Positions 62,901 to 64,000 of a stretch of DNA of 64,000 nt are shown here, piece after piece. This DNA comes from Chondrilla cf. caribensis (taxonomy: Eukaryota; Porifera; Demospongiae; Chondrillida; Chondrillidae): contig OZ026557.1 of assembly GCA_964020155.1 (NCBI GenBank), positions 1,607,001 through 1,671,000 of the forward strand. The letters run 5' to 3'. Each line of letters opens with the position of its first letter. The first letter of the stretch is position 1. The notes below the pieces were generated by a model. That model searched no databases and was not told the origin of the DNA. It saw only the letters and a list, made by a program, of their open reading frames with translations. Both the position numbers and the translations under genes were made by a program.

Positions 62901-64000
62901 TTCTTGGGATGATTCTTGCATGGCCAGGCAGTTGAGTCCACATATTCCTACCTTCTACCAGCAGTATAGTTGTTACTTTATATGCATATCATGCCAACCT
63001 TAGCTGAACGTAGCTGTACTTTTAATACTAAAATATGCCTGTATGCCAATGTAACTTTATAATTATATTGTCTATTATATTAGTTCGTTAGTAAGCGTTA
63101 TAACAGTAATATTATTGGAATAGTACCAGATGTCCCTATGTATACATCCACTGGTGTCAGCACACACAAGCACAGGTGTGTAAACACATGCCATACATTG
63201 TCCACAAAGTGCACACATTACGATTGATCCCTGGTCCATTAGTATGGGGTAAAATATCCCACCACATAGTGAATCTGCAAACCATACAGATACTCAATGC
63301 TCTCTCTCTCTTGTGGTCAATATCAAAATGGAATTCATAATGCTGTACATGTAGTCAATGTGTAATGCATTGTGTACAATACATGATGTACTGTTGATTT
63401 GATCTCATACTGATTGGATTGTTAACAACCATAATAATATTACGAAATCAGTACTGAATACATCAAGTACGTACAGACCTTTTCAATCAGGATCCGGATT
63501 TGGTGAAGATCCACCACCAGATTAGTTGGAGGACACTCCTTCCTACTTCCCACATTTGTTCTTAATACCCTGCCCTTCTTCTGAGTACCTGAAGTTAAAA
63601 TTATGAACTACACTCTCGTTGTTCCATATTATCATGTTGAGGTCCATAATTATAATATAGGTATAATTAGGAGTTGTGATGTTGTGCATGTACAGTGTAA
63701 CATTGATCCTTATAATGTAACTTGGAATTCAGTATAATGGAATATAATATATGTACGAGAATTCCTATTAACCAACAACATTTTGTTTCCAAAAGTACGG
63801 TTGATTATATTATGGACATTTGCTAGTACTTGTATATTACATGATTGGTACTGATAATCTGTAGCTGACCAAAAGGTTTGGGTGATAAAGCAGTGGCAGA
63901 TTAACGCGAATTCACTGTACATACCATACCAATTGCTCCTACTAGTCTAATCAGAACATGCAACCTCACACACTCAACATGATATCACGTGATCTGCATA
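62901..64000. repeat. Segmental duplication, right copy
   Basis: Second copy of 61240-62340, running to the window edge. It follows the chimeric relic just as the left copy follows gene H, so a gene H-like copy was once here. No gene is seen. Confidence 0.85.
63753..63920. mobile_element. MITE family 1, copy 5
   Basis: Copy of the 62074 element carried by the segmental duplication. It ends GCGAATTCACTGTAC, closest to the family consensus. Confidence 0.75.

Overview
The window is animal (metazoan) nuclear DNA. Spliced genes with consensus GT..AG introns sit among dense (TG)n/(CA)n microsatellites, minisatellites, MITE-like hairpins and retroelement relics. The gene content (TRP channel, PTB-SH2 adaptor, NEURL4-like protein, secreted collagen/fibrinogen-domain lectins) points to a marine invertebrate. 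A sponge is my best guess, but the sequence alone cannot prove it.

Layout. (1) Positions 1-9558, minus strand: a TRP-type cation channel of at least 12 exons, 5' end complete, 3' end running off the window. (2) 10946-15450, plus: a seven-exon PTB-SH2 signalling adaptor that joins in frame to 545 residues. (3) 15978-22785, plus: a twelve-exon NEURL4-like protein that joins in frame to 816 residues. It has two neuralized (NHR) domains, a linker with five D-F-x-x-Q motifs, and the NEURL4-type C-terminus, which I suggest may be an ADP-ribosyltransferase-like fold. (4) 22.8-27.3 kb: a gene-free block of a ~180-190 bp satellite in both orientations. (5) 27.6-64 kb: a single-strand (minus) cluster of single-exon secreted fibrinogen-related (FReD) genes. 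Six are intact: five have a short collagen stretch and are ficolin-like, and one has a different Cys-rich N-terminus. At least five broken or fragmentary copies lie among them. The cluster grew by repeated segmental duplication (4.2 kb, 1.6 kb and 663 bp units are visible) and holds MITEs, long fold-back elements, LINE and LTR-retrotransposon scraps and a stray copy of the last NEURL4 exon.

The FReD cluster looks like a young, evolving lectin family, probably for innate recognition. The pair at 27671 and 31881 is almost identical. The others differ mostly around the calcium/ligand loop, and three copies share a TATAAATA box at the same distance (53-60 bp) upstream of the start codon. Copies also swap N-terminal modules and leave truncated relics.

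The three spliced genes share an oddity: sense-strand UG repeats lie just after 5' splice sites and sense-strand CA repeats just before 3' splice sites. All exon boundaries were read by eye from splice consensus and reading-frame continuity. No alignment or transcript data were available.
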